Shown piece after piece: positions 9,094 to 17,759 of a DNA stretch of 64,000 bases. A program made the position numbers and the translations under genes. The DNA is from Streptomyces pseudovenezuelae (lineage in GTDB: Bacteria; Actinomycetota; Actinomycetes; Streptomycetales; Streptomycetaceae), in NCBI RefSeq assembly GCF_001513955.1, contig NZ_KQ948147.1:320532-384531 (forward strand). Reading direction: 5' to 3'. Positions within the stretch are counted from its first letter, which is position 1, and each line of letters begins with the position of its first letter. The notes beneath the pieces are model-generated. The model was given only the letters and a program-made list of their open reading frames with translations. It searched no databases and was not told the DNA's origin.

Positions 9094-10116
9094 TCAGCTG
9101 GGGCGTACGGCCATCTTGTCGAGTGCTGCCAGCAGTCCCGGAAGCTCGGGGCCCCGTCCCACCGGCAGGACCTCGCCGGGCTCGTCGTCGAGCAGCACGA
9201 ACGCGATGTCGTCGGTCCTGGCGACCAGGGACCAGCCGGGGCCGTCGGCGCGCAGCGTCCGTGCGTCGCCCGACGCGAAGGACGACCGGACGCGCCCCAG
9301 GGGCGGAGGCGAATCCACGTAGGCGCGGGCTTCGGCCAGGACGCGCCGGATGCCGCTGTGGCCCTTGGGCCCCTTCTTCCGGGATTCACCCGACGCTCCG
9401 TCGCCGACGGCCTGGCCCTCGGCGGCCCGGTCGCTCGCGGCCCCGCCCGCCGTGGGTTTGCCCTTCGGGGCATCGGGATCCGAGGCCGCCCCGTCGGAGC
9501 CCTCGCCGTGCGGGCCCGCACTGTCCGAGGCTTCGCCGTCGGAAGCCTTGCCGTCGGAGCCCTTGCCGTTCGCGGCCGTGGCGCCCGGGGCGGACCCGCC
9601 GTTCGGGCTCAGGAAGGCCGCGTCATCGATCTGTTCCCGCCACATCGCCCACTGGAGCGCGATCTCGTCGGCGCCCAGACGTCGCTGGGCTGCCCCCCAC
9701 GTGGAGGTGTCCGGGGGTGTCAGTGGCGGGCCGCCGACGGCTTCCGGATCGGGATCGTGCGGCGCCGGCACCCCGGGCGCGGCGACGGCGACCGCGAGCG
9801 GCCACCCGGGCAGCGCGGCCACGACCGTGCGCTCGTCGGGCGACAGGTCGTACTCCATGCCGCAGTCCCAGGTCGCGATGGCGACGGCGACCAGCGAGAC
9901 GTCGTCGATGACGACCGTCCACCGGGCGCCGCTGCCGTCCTGGCCGAGCACCAGGCCGTAACCGTGCGCCAGCGGCGCCAGACCGAGCGCCGCGCACGCC
10001 TCCGGATAGTCGTCGCCCAGCACGCTCGGGAACTTCGCCGGCGTCAGCAGCACCGCCGTCAGCACATAGAGCGCGTCGTCCGCGGCGGCGACGGCGTCCT
10101 CGTCCGTCCCGGCCAT
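9094..10116 (-). CDS. Hypothetical protein with serine/glycine/aspartate-rich linker
   Basis: A 340-residue protein with no family I can name. The ATG at 10116 has GGGAGG five to six bases upstream and is preferred over a start 36 bases further out. Two globular parts are visible: residues 1-165 (acidic, with WDCGMEYDLSPDE) and about 245-340. They are joined by a low-complexity linker made of repeated GSDGKASDGEASD-like units, which looks disordered. No signal peptide or membrane span. It probably belongs to a Streptomyces lineage-specific cytoplasmic family. Confidence 0.7.
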   Translation of the reverse strand: MAGTDEDAVAAADDALYVLTAVLLTPAKFPSVLGDDYPEACAALGLAPLAHGYGLVLGQDGSGARWTVVIDDVSLVAVAIATWDCGMEYDLSPDERTVVAALPGWPLAVAVAAPGVPAPHDPDPEAVGGPPLTPPDTSTWGAAQRRLGADEIALQWAMWREQIDDAAFLSPNGGSAPGATAANGKGSDGKASDGEASDSAGPHGEGSDGAASDPDAPKGKPTAGGAASDRAAEGQAVGDGASGESRKKGPKGHSGIRRVLAEARAYVDSPPPLGRVRSSFASGDARTLRADGPGWSLVARTDDIAFVLLDDEPGEVLPVGRGPELPGLLAALDKMAVRPS

Positions 10117-10251
10117 CACAGCCTCCCCATCGGTTCGTCCAACGGCGCGCACCCTAGTGTGCGCGGAAGGCGCTTGTCACGACTCCCAAGAACACCCGGA
10201 GCTGCAGTTTTCCGGCTGGACGGGGGCGAATCGACCACTCTTGCCGACCGC

Positions 10252-10548
10252 TCAGGCCGCCGGCAGTCCGAGGAGCGCACGTGCCACCGTACGCGGGGAC
10301 TCGTCGCGCTCCCGCGCCAGGGCGATGACGGCCCGGCACGCCAGCTCGTTGACCCCGAACGAGAGGGCCTCCGGCGACACCCAGGCCGACGCCTCGTCGA
10401 TCCGGTCCTGGTCGTCCTCCGCGCAGGCCGAGACGTACGCGGCGGCGGCCTCGAACAGATTGTGCGCACGGCCTTCCCCGCCGGTGGGCGCCTCAGTGCG
10501 CAGCGCTTCGACGAATCGGGCGCTGGACTCGCGGAACCTGCCCCACAT
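10252..10548 (-). CDS. Small hypothetical protein
   Basis: A 98-residue mostly helical, acidic protein beginning MWGRFRE at ATG 10548, with GGAAGG nine bases upstream. It has no signal peptide, no membrane segment and no catalytic motif I recognise. It is transcribed in the same direction as the linker-containing hypothetical gene, 135 bp upstream of it, and divergently from the FAD monooxygenase. The region up to 10773 holds the short palindrome CGAACGTTCG at about 10583. Confidence 0.65.
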   Translation of the reverse strand: MWGRFRESSARFVEALRTEAPTGGEGRAHNLFEAAAAYVSACAEDDQDRIDEASAWVSPEALSFGVNELACRAVIALARERDESPRTVARALLGLPAA

Positions 10549-10773
10549 GCCGACCACCTTCCCCCTGCGTGACGTGATCCTGGCGAACGTTCGTCTTCTT
10601 CCACTCAACGTAAAGTCGGAGCCCCGGCGGCAGAAGAGGGCCGGAGGGCGGCGGTGCGGTCGTCGTTCGCGGAGGGCCGTATTCCACTCACCGCGCCGAG
10701 CCCGAGGCGGACCTTCCCTTGTCGCGCAGAAGGGCCGGAAAACGGTCAATGCCCTGTGCGGGAAGGGATACTC

Positions 10774-12240
10774 ATGTCGTCTCACGACATGATGACCAGG
10801 GGGAGGAATGCGGTGAACGCTGCCGGAGGGACAGGCCGTAGGGGAGCAGGCGGCGGGGACGGACGGCATGCCGTCGTCGTGGGCGGGAGCCTCGCGGGGC
10901 TTCTCGCGGCGCACGTCCTGGCCGGGCACGCCGAGCGGGTGACCGTCGTCGAGCGCGACCGGTTCCCGGAGGGCGCCAAGCCACGGCCCGGGGTGCCGCA
11001 GGGCCGCCACCCGCACGTCCTGCTCCAGGGCGGCCAGCGGGCCCTGGAGTCACTGCTGCCGGGGTTCCTGGCGGAGCTGCGCGAGGCGGGGGCGCCTCGG
11101 GTGGGCATGCCCGCCGACATGGTGCTGTGGCAGAGCGGCCGCTGGTTCCGGCGCGTGCCCGCGTCGACGCACATCTACACCGGCTCCCGCGCACAGCTGG
11201 AGGAACTGGTGCGGCGGCGGGTCCTCGCCGACCCGGTGATCAGCGTGCTGGAGGGGACCGACGCCGTCGGGCTCCTCGGTGACGCCACGCGCGTGCGGGG
11301 TGTGCTGGTGCGGGACCGCTCCGGCGACACGCGCGCGAAGTCCCGCCCCCTGGAGGCCGATCTGGTCGTCGACGCCTCCGGCAGCGGCACGAAGGCCCCG
11401 CAGTGGCTCGCGGCGATCGGCGCCGAGCGCCCGCGCGAGGAGACCATCGACACCGGACTCGCCTACGCCTCCCGCGTCTACCGCGGCACGAACGGCGCCC
11501 TCGACGGCGAGACCCGCGGCTACTACGCCTATCCCGACCCCGAGCAGGTGCACGCCGGAGGCGCACTGCCGCTGGAGGACGGCAGTCATCTGGTGATCGT
11601 CTCGGGCCTGCGCGGCGACGAACCGCCCACGGGTGACGACGAGTTCGTGACGTACGCCAAGAGGCTGCCGCATCCACCCCTGCACCGGTGGCTGGCCGAG
11701 GCCGAACCGCTCTCCCCGGCGTTCGGCCACCGACGGACCGCGAACGTCCGCCGACGCCACGACCTGCCCGGCCGACCGGCAGGATTCCTCGCCACCGGCG
11801 ACGCCCTGTGCACCTTCAACCCGATCTACGGGCAGGGCATGGCCGTGGCCGCGATGAGCGCGGTCGCCCTGCGGGACGCGCTCGCCGACCGGCGCCGGAC
11901 GCCCACGACACGGCGCGTGCAGCAGGCGCTCCTGGCGGCGTCCCGGCTCGCGTGGGACATCTCCGCCGGGGCGGACCGCAAGATGCCGGGCGCGGTCGGC
12001 ACGGCGGTCGACGGCAGGCCCGGGGACCAGGTCGCCGGGTGGTACCTGAGCCGCGTCCAGGAGCGTGCCCCCGGCGACCCTGTCGTGGGCCGGGCCTTCC
12101 GTGCCGTCCTGACGCTGTCCGCGCCCGTCACCGCCCTGTTCGCGCCGGCCGTGGCCCGGGCCGTCCTGTTCGGGCCACCCGCGCCGACGCCGACCGAGCC
12201 GCCCGCGGCACCGGAGGAGCCCGTGGCCCCGACGGGCTGA
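10774..12240 (+). CDS. FAD-dependent monooxygenase, epoxidase-like
   Basis: A 488-residue group A flavoprotein. The N-terminal Rossmann motif VVGGSLAGLLAAHVLAG and the second FAD motif GDALCTFNPIYGQGM are clear. The FNPxYGQGM form resembles that of polyether epoxidases of the MonCI/LasC kind and related squalene-epoxidase-like proteins, but no polyketide genes are nearby, so the substrate is open. ATG 10774 has GGAAGGG six bases upstream; GTG 10813 after GGGGGAGGAA is an equally good start and would remove 13 residues. The proline-rich C-terminal tail is variable-looking. Confidence 0.82.
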   Translation: MSSHDMMTRGRNAVNAAGGTGRRGAGGGDGRHAVVVGGSLAGLLAAHVLAGHAERVTVVERDRFPEGAKPRPGVPQGRHPHVLLQGGQRALESLLPGFLAELREAGAPRVGMPADMVLWQSGRWFRRVPASTHIYTGSRAQLEELVRRRVLADPVISVLEGTDAVGLLGDATRVRGVLVRDRSGDTRAKSRPLEADLVVDASGSGTKAPQWLAAIGAERPREETIDTGLAYASRVYRGTNGALDGETRGYYAYPDPEQVHAGGALPLEDGSHLVIVSGLRGDEPPTGDDEFVTYAKRLPHPPLHRWLAEAEPLSPAFGHRRTANVRRRHDLPGRPAGFLATGDALCTFNPIYGQGMAVAAMSAVALRDALADRRRTPTTRRVQQALLAASRLAWDISAGADRKMPGAVGTAVDGRPGDQVAGWYLSRVQERAPGDPVVGRAFRAVLTLSAPVTALFAPAVARAVLFGPPAPTPTEPPAAPEEPVAPTG

Positions 12241-12245
12241 CGGGC

Positions 12246-12480
12246 TCACTCGGGGAGCGACGTGATCGTCTCCCGCAGCGAGCGGAGCTCTTCCCGCGAG
12301 GTGGCGCGGGCGATGGTCAGCACCCCGCGCCGGAAGGGATCGTCCACCTCCTCGGCGCTCAGCGGCCGGTCGCCCTCGTGGAAGAAGCCGGCGGGCTCCT
12401 CCAGGAAGGCGAGCCGGCGCCGCAGTACGGCCGCCTGCGCGTCCGCGTCGTCCAGGTGCCGGAGGAAGGCGAGGACCGTG
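12246..12480 (-). pseudogene. C-terminal relic of an unidentified minus-strand gene
   Basis: The frame ending at 12246 reads like real protein from about LARLPTVLAFLRHLDD to the stop (acidic, amphipathic helices, for example LRSLRETITSLPE), but has no plausible start or N-terminal domain. To the right it runs directly into a plus-strand hydrolase relic. It looks like the C-terminal 75-80 residues of a longer, perhaps regulatory, protein. Confidence 0.5.
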
Positions 12481-12602
12481 GGGAGGCGCGCGAGGCGCTG
12501 GAGGCGGCAGGCGTGTGCGTGCTGACCGTCCCCGGCGCCGGGCACAACATCGTGCTCGACAACCCCGACGCCTTCGCCGCGGTGGCCGCCGGCAGGTGGT
12601 GA
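12480..12602 (+). pseudogene. C-terminal relic of an alpha/beta hydrolase
   Basis: The plus frame ending in TGA at 12600-12602 contains EAAGVCVLTVPGAGHNIV followed by LDNPDAFAAVAA, the usual end of alpha/beta hydrolases in which the His of GAGHN completes the triad. Everything upstream (nucleophile elbow, oxyanion region) is missing. The relic abuts the minus-strand fragment at about 12480, consistent with a deletion that removed both N-termini. Confidence 0.65.
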
Positions 12603-12608
12603 GCGTGG

Positions 12609-13217
12609 TCAGTCCTCGCGGACGGCCAGGGCCAGGAAGCGGGCGTCCTCGTCGGCGTACGACGTCATGCGCCATCCCGAACCGGCCAGCAGGGGACGGA
12701 GGTTGGGCTCGGCGCGCAGGTCCTCGGGAGTGATCTGCCGTCCCTGCCGCGCGGCGAGCGCCGCCCTGCCGATCGGATGGAACAGGGCCAGGACACCGCC
12801 GGGCCGCACCACCCTGGCCAACTCGCGCAGGTTCTCGGCGGGTCGGGGCAGATGCGAGATCAGGCCCGCTCCGAAGACGGCGTCGAGCGATCGGGAGCGC
12901 AGCGGCAGCGCGGCCACGTCGGCGAGCAGCAGCCGCCCCTGCCGGTCCCGTCCGGCGCGTACGGCCGCGTGCAGCATGGCCGGGGTCAGATCGGCTCCGA
13001 GGACCACTCCCGAGGGCCCCACGGCCGCCCGCAGGGGCGGCAGGGCGCGTCCGGTGCCGCAGCCCGCGTCGAGGACGCGGTCGCCCGCGCGCAGCCCGAG
13101 CTCCCCGACCGCGGCGGCGTAGGCCGGACCGTCGTCCGGGAACCGGCTGTCCCAGTCGGCGGCGCGCGCCGAGAAGAACTCCTGAACGTGTGTGTGGTCG
13201 TCGCTCATGTTCCGCAT
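12609..13217 (-). CDS. Class I SAM-dependent methyltransferase
   Basis: A 202-residue Rossmann methyltransferase. Motif I reads VLDAGCGTGRALPPL, followed by the acidic motif II LGADLTP and the later LADVAALPLRSRSLD, typical of the Methyltransf_11 class that alkylates small molecules. ATG 13217 follows GAGGGATC; ATG 13208 is a slightly shorter alternative. The stop lies only 6 bp from the hydrolase relic. There is no pathway context to indicate the acceptor. Confidence 0.87.
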   Translation of the reverse strand: MRNMSDDHTHVQEFFSARAADWDSRFPDDGPAYAAAVGELGLRAGDRVLDAGCGTGRALPPLRAAVGPSGVVLGADLTPAMLHAAVRAGRDRQGRLLLADVAALPLRSRSLDAVFGAGLISHLPRPAENLRELARVVRPGGVLALFHPIGRAALAARQGRQITPEDLRAEPNLRPLLAGSGWRMTSYADEDARFLALAVRED

Positions 13218-13360
13218 GATCCCTCACCGACACGGATGAAGCCCCGGCGCACATGTTCGAGCGCGCCGCGATCGTTCAGGCGCACCTCTGCGCCATATTC
13301 CAACACCTTTCGAAATGCGCCCTCTTTGTGCGCCCCTGTCCCGACTAGCGTCCCTTGGCC

Positions 13361-14134
13361 ATGGGACACCTGGACCACGCAGCCCTGGGCTGGCTGACGC
13401 CCGCACTCTCGTACGTCATGGCCTGCATCGGCGCCGCGCTCGGCCTGCGCTGCACCATGCGCGCGCTCGGCGCCACCGGACGTTCGCGCCGCAACTGGCT
13501 CATCACCGCGGCCTCGGCCATCGGGACCGGCATCTGGACCATGCACTTCGTGGCCATGCTCGGCTTCAGTGTCAGCGGTACCGACATCCGCTACGACGTA
13601 CCCCTGACCATCGCCAGTCTCCTGGTCGCGATGGTCGTCGTCTCCGCCGGCGTCTTCGCGGTCGGCTACGGCCGCGACCGGGTCCGCGCGCTCTTCCTGG
13701 GCGGACTCACCACCGGCCTGGGCGTGGCGAGCATGCACTACCTGGGCATGGCCGCCGTACGGCTGCACGGCGGCGTCCACTACGACCCGGCGCTCGTCGG
13801 ACTCTCCGTCCTCATTGCCGTCGTCGCGGCGACGGCGGCCCTGTGGGCGGCGCTCAACATCAAGTCGCCCGTCGCCGTCACCCTCGCCTCCCTCATCATG
13901 GGCGCCGCGGTCAGCAGCATGCACTACACCGGGATGTTCGCGGTGAGCGTGCGGGTCTCGCCCTCCGGCGACGTCCTGCCCGGGGCGACGGCGATGCAGT
14001 TCATCTTCCCGCTCGCCGTCGGACTCGGCTCCTACCTGTTCCTGACCTCGGCCTTCGTCGCGCTGTCGCCCACGACCGGAGAGCGCGAGGCATCCGCCTC
14101 GGCCCAGCGCCCGGTCGAGAACGTCGCCTCCTAG
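13361..14134 (+). CDS. MHYT-domain integral membrane sensor
   Basis: A 257-residue protein with about seven hydrophobic helices. The three signature repeats are MHF at 61-63, MHY at 125-127 and MHYT at 187-190, spaced 62-64 residues apart, which is the standard arrangement thought to bind a metal and sense a diatomic gas. Unlike many relatives it has no attached GGDEF, EAL or kinase domain, so it must signal through a partner. The conservon kinase starts 64 bp downstream on the same strand and is the obvious candidate. The ATG lacks a clear ribosome site; a TTG lies six bases upstream. Confidence 0.9.
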   Translation: MGHLDHAALGWLTPALSYVMACIGAALGLRCTMRALGATGRSRRNWLITAASAIGTGIWTMHFVAMLGFSVSGTDIRYDVPLTIASLLVAMVVVSAGVFAVGYGRDRVRALFLGGLTTGLGVASMHYLGMAAVRLHGGVHYDPALVGLSVLIAVVAATAALWAALNIKSPVAVTLASLIMGAAVSSMHYTGMFAVSVRVSPSGDVLPGATAMQFIFPLAVGLGSYLFLTSAFVALSPTTGEREASASAQRPVENVAS

Positions 14135-14198
14135 CGGCGGATCCGGACCCCGGACGGCCCGACCACACGCCCCCGAACCACTCCCGAGCGAGGAGGCC

Positions 14199-16724
14199 AT
14201 GCGTACACCGCGTAGGACCCTCACAGCCGGCGCCGAGACGCCGCACCAGACACCCGCGCGCGGGCGTCGCGCACATGCCGGACCACCGGCCGACGAAAGC
14301 CCGGACGACCCCCTGGGTCCCCCGGCCGAGGACATACCCGCGCGCGCGGGACACTGGCGGATACGCCCCCGCACGGTCCGCGCCAAGATCGTCTGCCTGC
14401 TCATGGTGCCCGTGGTCTCCCTGCTCGCGCTGTGGGCCTACGCCACGGTCAGCACCGCCCAGGACGTGTCCCGGCTGCGGCAGTTGCAGCGCGTGGACAG
14501 CGCCGTGCGCTCTCCCGTCACCGACGCCGTGACCGCACTGCAGGCGGAGCGAGCGGCCGCCGTCCGTTACGCGACCGACCCGTCCGCCGCGCAGCGCGAC
14601 GACCTGCGCGCGCTCGCCGCGCGCACCGACCGGGCCGTGGCACGCCTGCGGCTCGGCGACGACGACACGGTGGCCGACAGCGAGGAACTGCCCGCCGGTG
14701 TCGCCCAGCGGCTCGAAGCCTTCGTGACCGGCGCCGAACAACTGCGCCCCGTGCGCGCCGCCGTGCTGGACCGCAGCGCCGGCTGGGACGAGACCTACGG
14801 CCGCTACACCCGGACCATCGCCGGCGCCTTCGCCGTGGGCGGGGCCCTCACCGGCATCCAGGACGCCGACCTCGGCTCCGACGCGCGCGTGCTGCTGGAG
14901 TTCTCCCGCGCGGGCGAGTCGCTGGCCCAGGAGGACGCCGTGCTGTCGAGCGCGCGGCTGGCGGGGGTCCTCGCCGGAGAGCGGCTGCGGCTGTTCACGG
15001 GGGCCGTCGACACCCGCCGAGCCCTCGTCGAGGGCGCCGTCACCGACCTGCGCGGCTCCGACCGCGCCGCCTGGCGCAAGGTCGCCGGCAGCACCGCCTA
15101 CGCCACCGTGACCGCCGCCGAGGACCGCACGCTCGCCGCCGCGCCCGGCGTCCGCGCGGTCGAGTCGACGCCGGAGGCCACCTGGCAGGCGGCACACGCG
15201 CGCGTGCAGGAGGGCATGCGCACCGTCGAGCACACGGCGGGCAGCGGCGTGGCCCACCGCGCGGACCCGTTCACCCGGGGCCTGCTCACCCCGGCCGGAG
15301 CCGCGGTCCTGCTCGGCCTGATCGCCGTCGCCGCGTCGCTCGTCATCTCGGTGCGCATCGGACGGGGGCTGGTCATCGAGCTGGTGAGCCTGCGCAACAG
15401 CGCCCTGGACATCGCCCGCCGCAAACTCCCCGAGGCCATGGAGCGGCTGCGCGCCGGTGATGAGATCGACATCCGCTCCGAGGCCCCGCCGGGACCGCCC
15501 GCGGAGGACGAGGCAGGCCAGGTCGCCGAGGCCCTGACGACGGTCCACCGCGCCGCACTGCGGGCCGCTGTGGAGCGCGCCGAGCTCGCCAGCGGCATCT
15601 CCGGGGTCTTCGTCAACCTCGCCCGCCGCAGCCAGGTACTCGTCCACCGCCAGCTGAGCCTGCTCGACAGCATGGAACGCCGCTCCGACGACCCCAACGA
15701 ACTGAGCGACCTCTTCCGCCTCGACCACCTCACCACCCGCATGCGCCGCCACGCGGAAAGCCTGATCATCCTTTCCGGAGCGGCACCCGGCCGCGCCTGG
15801 CGGATGCCGGTCTCACTGACCAACGTGGTCCGCGCGGCCGTCTCCGAGGTCGAGGACTACGCGCGCGTGGAGGTGCGTCAACTGCCCGACGCCTCCGTCG
15901 TCGGCGCGGCGGTCGCCGACCTCACCCACCTGCTCGCCGAGATCATCGAGAACGCCGCGCAGTTCTCCCCACCCCACACGCGTGTGCGGGTCACCGGCGA
16001 GCCCGTCGGCAACGGTTACGCCGTCGAGGTCGAGGACCGGGGTCTGGGCATGGGCAAGGAGACCCTCGATGAGGCCAACCGCCGCATCGAGCAGTCCGAG
16101 ATGCTCGACCTGTTCGACAGCGACCGGCTGGGCCTGTTCGTGGTCAGCAGGCTCGCCGCCCGGCACGGCATCAAGGTGCACCTGCGCACCTCGCCCTACG
16201 GCGGCACCACCGCCGTAGTCCTGCTGCCCACGGCACTGCTGCACATCAAGGCGGCGGAACGTTCCCCCGCCAAGGCCGCGGACCGGGAACGGCTCACGGA
16301 ACGGGAGTACGCGCGCGTGGCCGCCACCGAACGGGACCAGGAGTCCGTGCCCGCCCCCGCCGAGCGGCCCGCTCTGGTGGCTCCCCTGACGGCCGCGGCC
16401 GACCGGGGCACGGCCGACACACCGCCCTCCGGAGTCACCGCCCTGCGTCTGCGCCGGCCGCCCGAGGAACCGGCGGAGTCCCAGGACCTTCCCCGCCGGG
16501 TCCGGCAGGCGAGCCTCGCTCCCCAGCTGCGCGAGCAGCGCTCCGCGGACCCGGCCCCGGCGACCGCCCGCCAGGACGACGACGACCGTACGCCGGAGGT
16601 CGTGCGGGACCGGATGGCGGCGTACCGCGAGGGCTGGGCCCGCGGCGGCGGCAGGCAGCCCGGACGCGGTGCCACCCCCGACACCCCGGCGGGCAGAGAC
16701 AGCAGCGAAGGAGACCGAGGATGA
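14199..16724 (+). CDS. cvnA: CvnA: conservon sensor histidine-kinase-like protein
   Basis: An 841-residue membrane sensor. A basic N-terminus leads to a first span near residue 60-80, an extracytoplasmic nitrate/nitrite-sensing-type domain to about 360, and a second span at 365-395. The cytoplasmic part has an LDHLTTRMRRHAESL helix, then an ATP-binding domain with EIIENAAQFSPP (~579), DRGLGMG (~612) and GLFVVSRLAARHGI. The final 160 residues are a disordered proline/charge-rich tail. It overlaps the next gene as ATGA. In conservons CvnA is thought to control a G-protein-like switch (CvnB-D) at the membrane. Confidence 0.93.
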   Translation: MRTPRRTLTAGAETPHQTPARGRRAHAGPPADESPDDPLGPPAEDIPARAGHWRIRPRTVRAKIVCLLMVPVVSLLALWAYATVSTAQDVSRLRQLQRVDSAVRSPVTDAVTALQAERAAAVRYATDPSAAQRDDLRALAARTDRAVARLRLGDDDTVADSEELPAGVAQRLEAFVTGAEQLRPVRAAVLDRSAGWDETYGRYTRTIAGAFAVGGALTGIQDADLGSDARVLLEFSRAGESLAQEDAVLSSARLAGVLAGERLRLFTGAVDTRRALVEGAVTDLRGSDRAAWRKVAGSTAYATVTAAEDRTLAAAPGVRAVESTPEATWQAAHARVQEGMRTVEHTAGSGVAHRADPFTRGLLTPAGAAVLLGLIAVAASLVISVRIGRGLVIELVSLRNSALDIARRKLPEAMERLRAGDEIDIRSEAPPGPPAEDEAGQVAEALTTVHRAALRAAVERAELASGISGVFVNLARRSQVLVHRQLSLLDSMERRSDDPNELSDLFRLDHLTTRMRRHAESLIILSGAAPGRAWRMPVSLTNVVRAAVSEVEDYARVEVRQLPDASVVGAAVADLTHLLAEIIENAAQFSPPHTRVRVTGEPVGNGYAVEVEDRGLGMGKETLDEANRRIEQSEMLDLFDSDRLGLFVVSRLAARHGIKVHLRTSPYGGTTAVVLLPTALLHIKAAERSPAKAADRERLTEREYARVAATERDQESVPAPAERPALVAPLTAAADRGTADTPPSGVTALRLRRPPEEPAESQDLPRRVRQASLAPQLREQRSADPAPATARQDDDDRTPEVVRDRMAAYREGWARGGGRQPGRGATPDTPAGRDSSEGDRG

Positions 16725-17191
16725 TCCAGGACCCGAGTACGAGGGCCGACACGGGGGTCCCCCCGCGCGAGCGGAACCGGGAGTGGGGGAGGTCCGGCGA
16801 ACTCGACTGGCTGCTGGACGACCTGGTGCTGCGGGTGAGCGAGGTACGGCATGCCGTGGTGCTCTCCAACGACGGCCTCGCCGTGGGCGCCTCGACGGAC
16901 CTGCGCCGCGAGGACGCGGAGCACCTCGCCGCGGTCTCCTCCGGATTCCACAGTCTGGCCAAGGGCGCCGGCCGGCACTTCGGCGCCGGAGGAGTGCGCC
17001 AGACCATGGTCGAGATGGACGACGGCTTCCTGTTCGTGGCCGCCGCGGGGGACGGCTCCTGTCTCGCCGTCCTCACCGCGGTGACCGCGGACATAGGCCT
17101 GGTCGCCTACGAGATGGCACGGCTGGTCAAGCGGGTCGGGGAGCACCTCTACACGCCGCCGCGCGTGGGCGCCCGGCCGCCCGCCGGATGA
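16721..17191 (+). CDS. cvnB: CvnB: roadblock/LC7-domain protein
   Basis: A 156-residue protein with the LC7/roadblock fold (about residues 25-135: LDWLLDDL, VVLSNDG, LAAVSSGFHSLAKGAGRHFG). Such proteins resemble MglB, a GTPase-activating partner of small Ras-like GTPases. It is the second gene of the conservon and is translationally coupled to cvnA by a 4-base overlap. A close paralogue lies at 18919-19332. Confidence 0.93.
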   Translation: MIQDPSTRADTGVPPRERNREWGRSGELDWLLDDLVLRVSEVRHAVVLSNDGLAVGASTDLRREDAEHLAAVSSGFHSLAKGAGRHFGAGGVRQTMVEMDDGFLFVAAAGDGSCLAVLTAVTADIGLVAYEMARLVKRVGEHLYTPPRVGARPPAG

Positions 17192-17213
17192 GAGGGAAGG
17201 ACGGTCGGCTCAG

Positions 17214-17627
17214 ATGACCGAGGACATGGCGGGCGTCCCTTACGACCAGGGCAGCCAGTGGTACGACGGCGAGGCCGGGCCCCTCGTCCGCCCCTACGCG
17301 ATGACGGGCGGGCGCACCAAACCCGGCCCCACCGGCGTGCGTTTCGATCTGATCGCCCTCGTCACCCTCGCCGTCGGCGCGCCCGGGGCCGGTGACGACA
17401 CGGCGCTCGGGCCGGAGCACCGGGCCCTGATCGAACTGTGCCGCACCGAGACGCAGTCGGTGGCGGAACTCTCCGCGGGCGCCGACCTGCCCGTGGGCGT
17501 GGTCAGGGTGCTCCTGGGGGACCTCCTCGAACTCGGCTGCGTCACCGTCAGCCGTCCGGTGCCGCCCGCTCAGCTGCCCGACGAACGGATTCTGCGCGAG
17601 GTGATCGAAGGGCTCCGGGCGCTGTAG
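17214..17627 (+). CDS. cvnC: CvnC: DUF742 protein
   Basis: A 137-residue DUF742 protein, third member of the conservon. It has the family-typical VRPYAMTGGRTKP segment near residue 25 and a C-terminal winged-helix-like part (LIELCRTETQSVAELSAG, then VGVVRVLLGDL). It probably links the GTPase CvnD with CvnA/CvnB. The gene starts 22 bp after cvnB, with GGAAGG upstream. The DNA-binding-like fold might mean direct DNA contact, but this is unproven for the family. Confidence 0.9.
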   Translation: MTEDMAGVPYDQGSQWYDGEAGPLVRPYAMTGGRTKPGPTGVRFDLIALVTLAVGAPGAGDDTALGPEHRALIELCRTETQSVAELSAGADLPVGVVRVLLGDLLELGCVTVSRPVPPAQLPDERILREVIEGLRAL

Positions 17628-17759
17628 ATGAACGTTCAGAACCGGGCAAAAAGTGGTCCAACCCCTCGAAGGGGAGCTCCAGTTGTCATGATGCTGCCTT
17701 CGCGACCCCGTACCGCCGACGTCGCCGCCCGTTGCCGGCCCCCCCGAGAGAAGTGATCG

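Noticed and set aside
10583..10592. CGAACGTTCG as a LexA box
   Set aside because: Actinobacterial LexA sites need a 4-base spacer between CGAAC and GTTCG; this palindrome has none.
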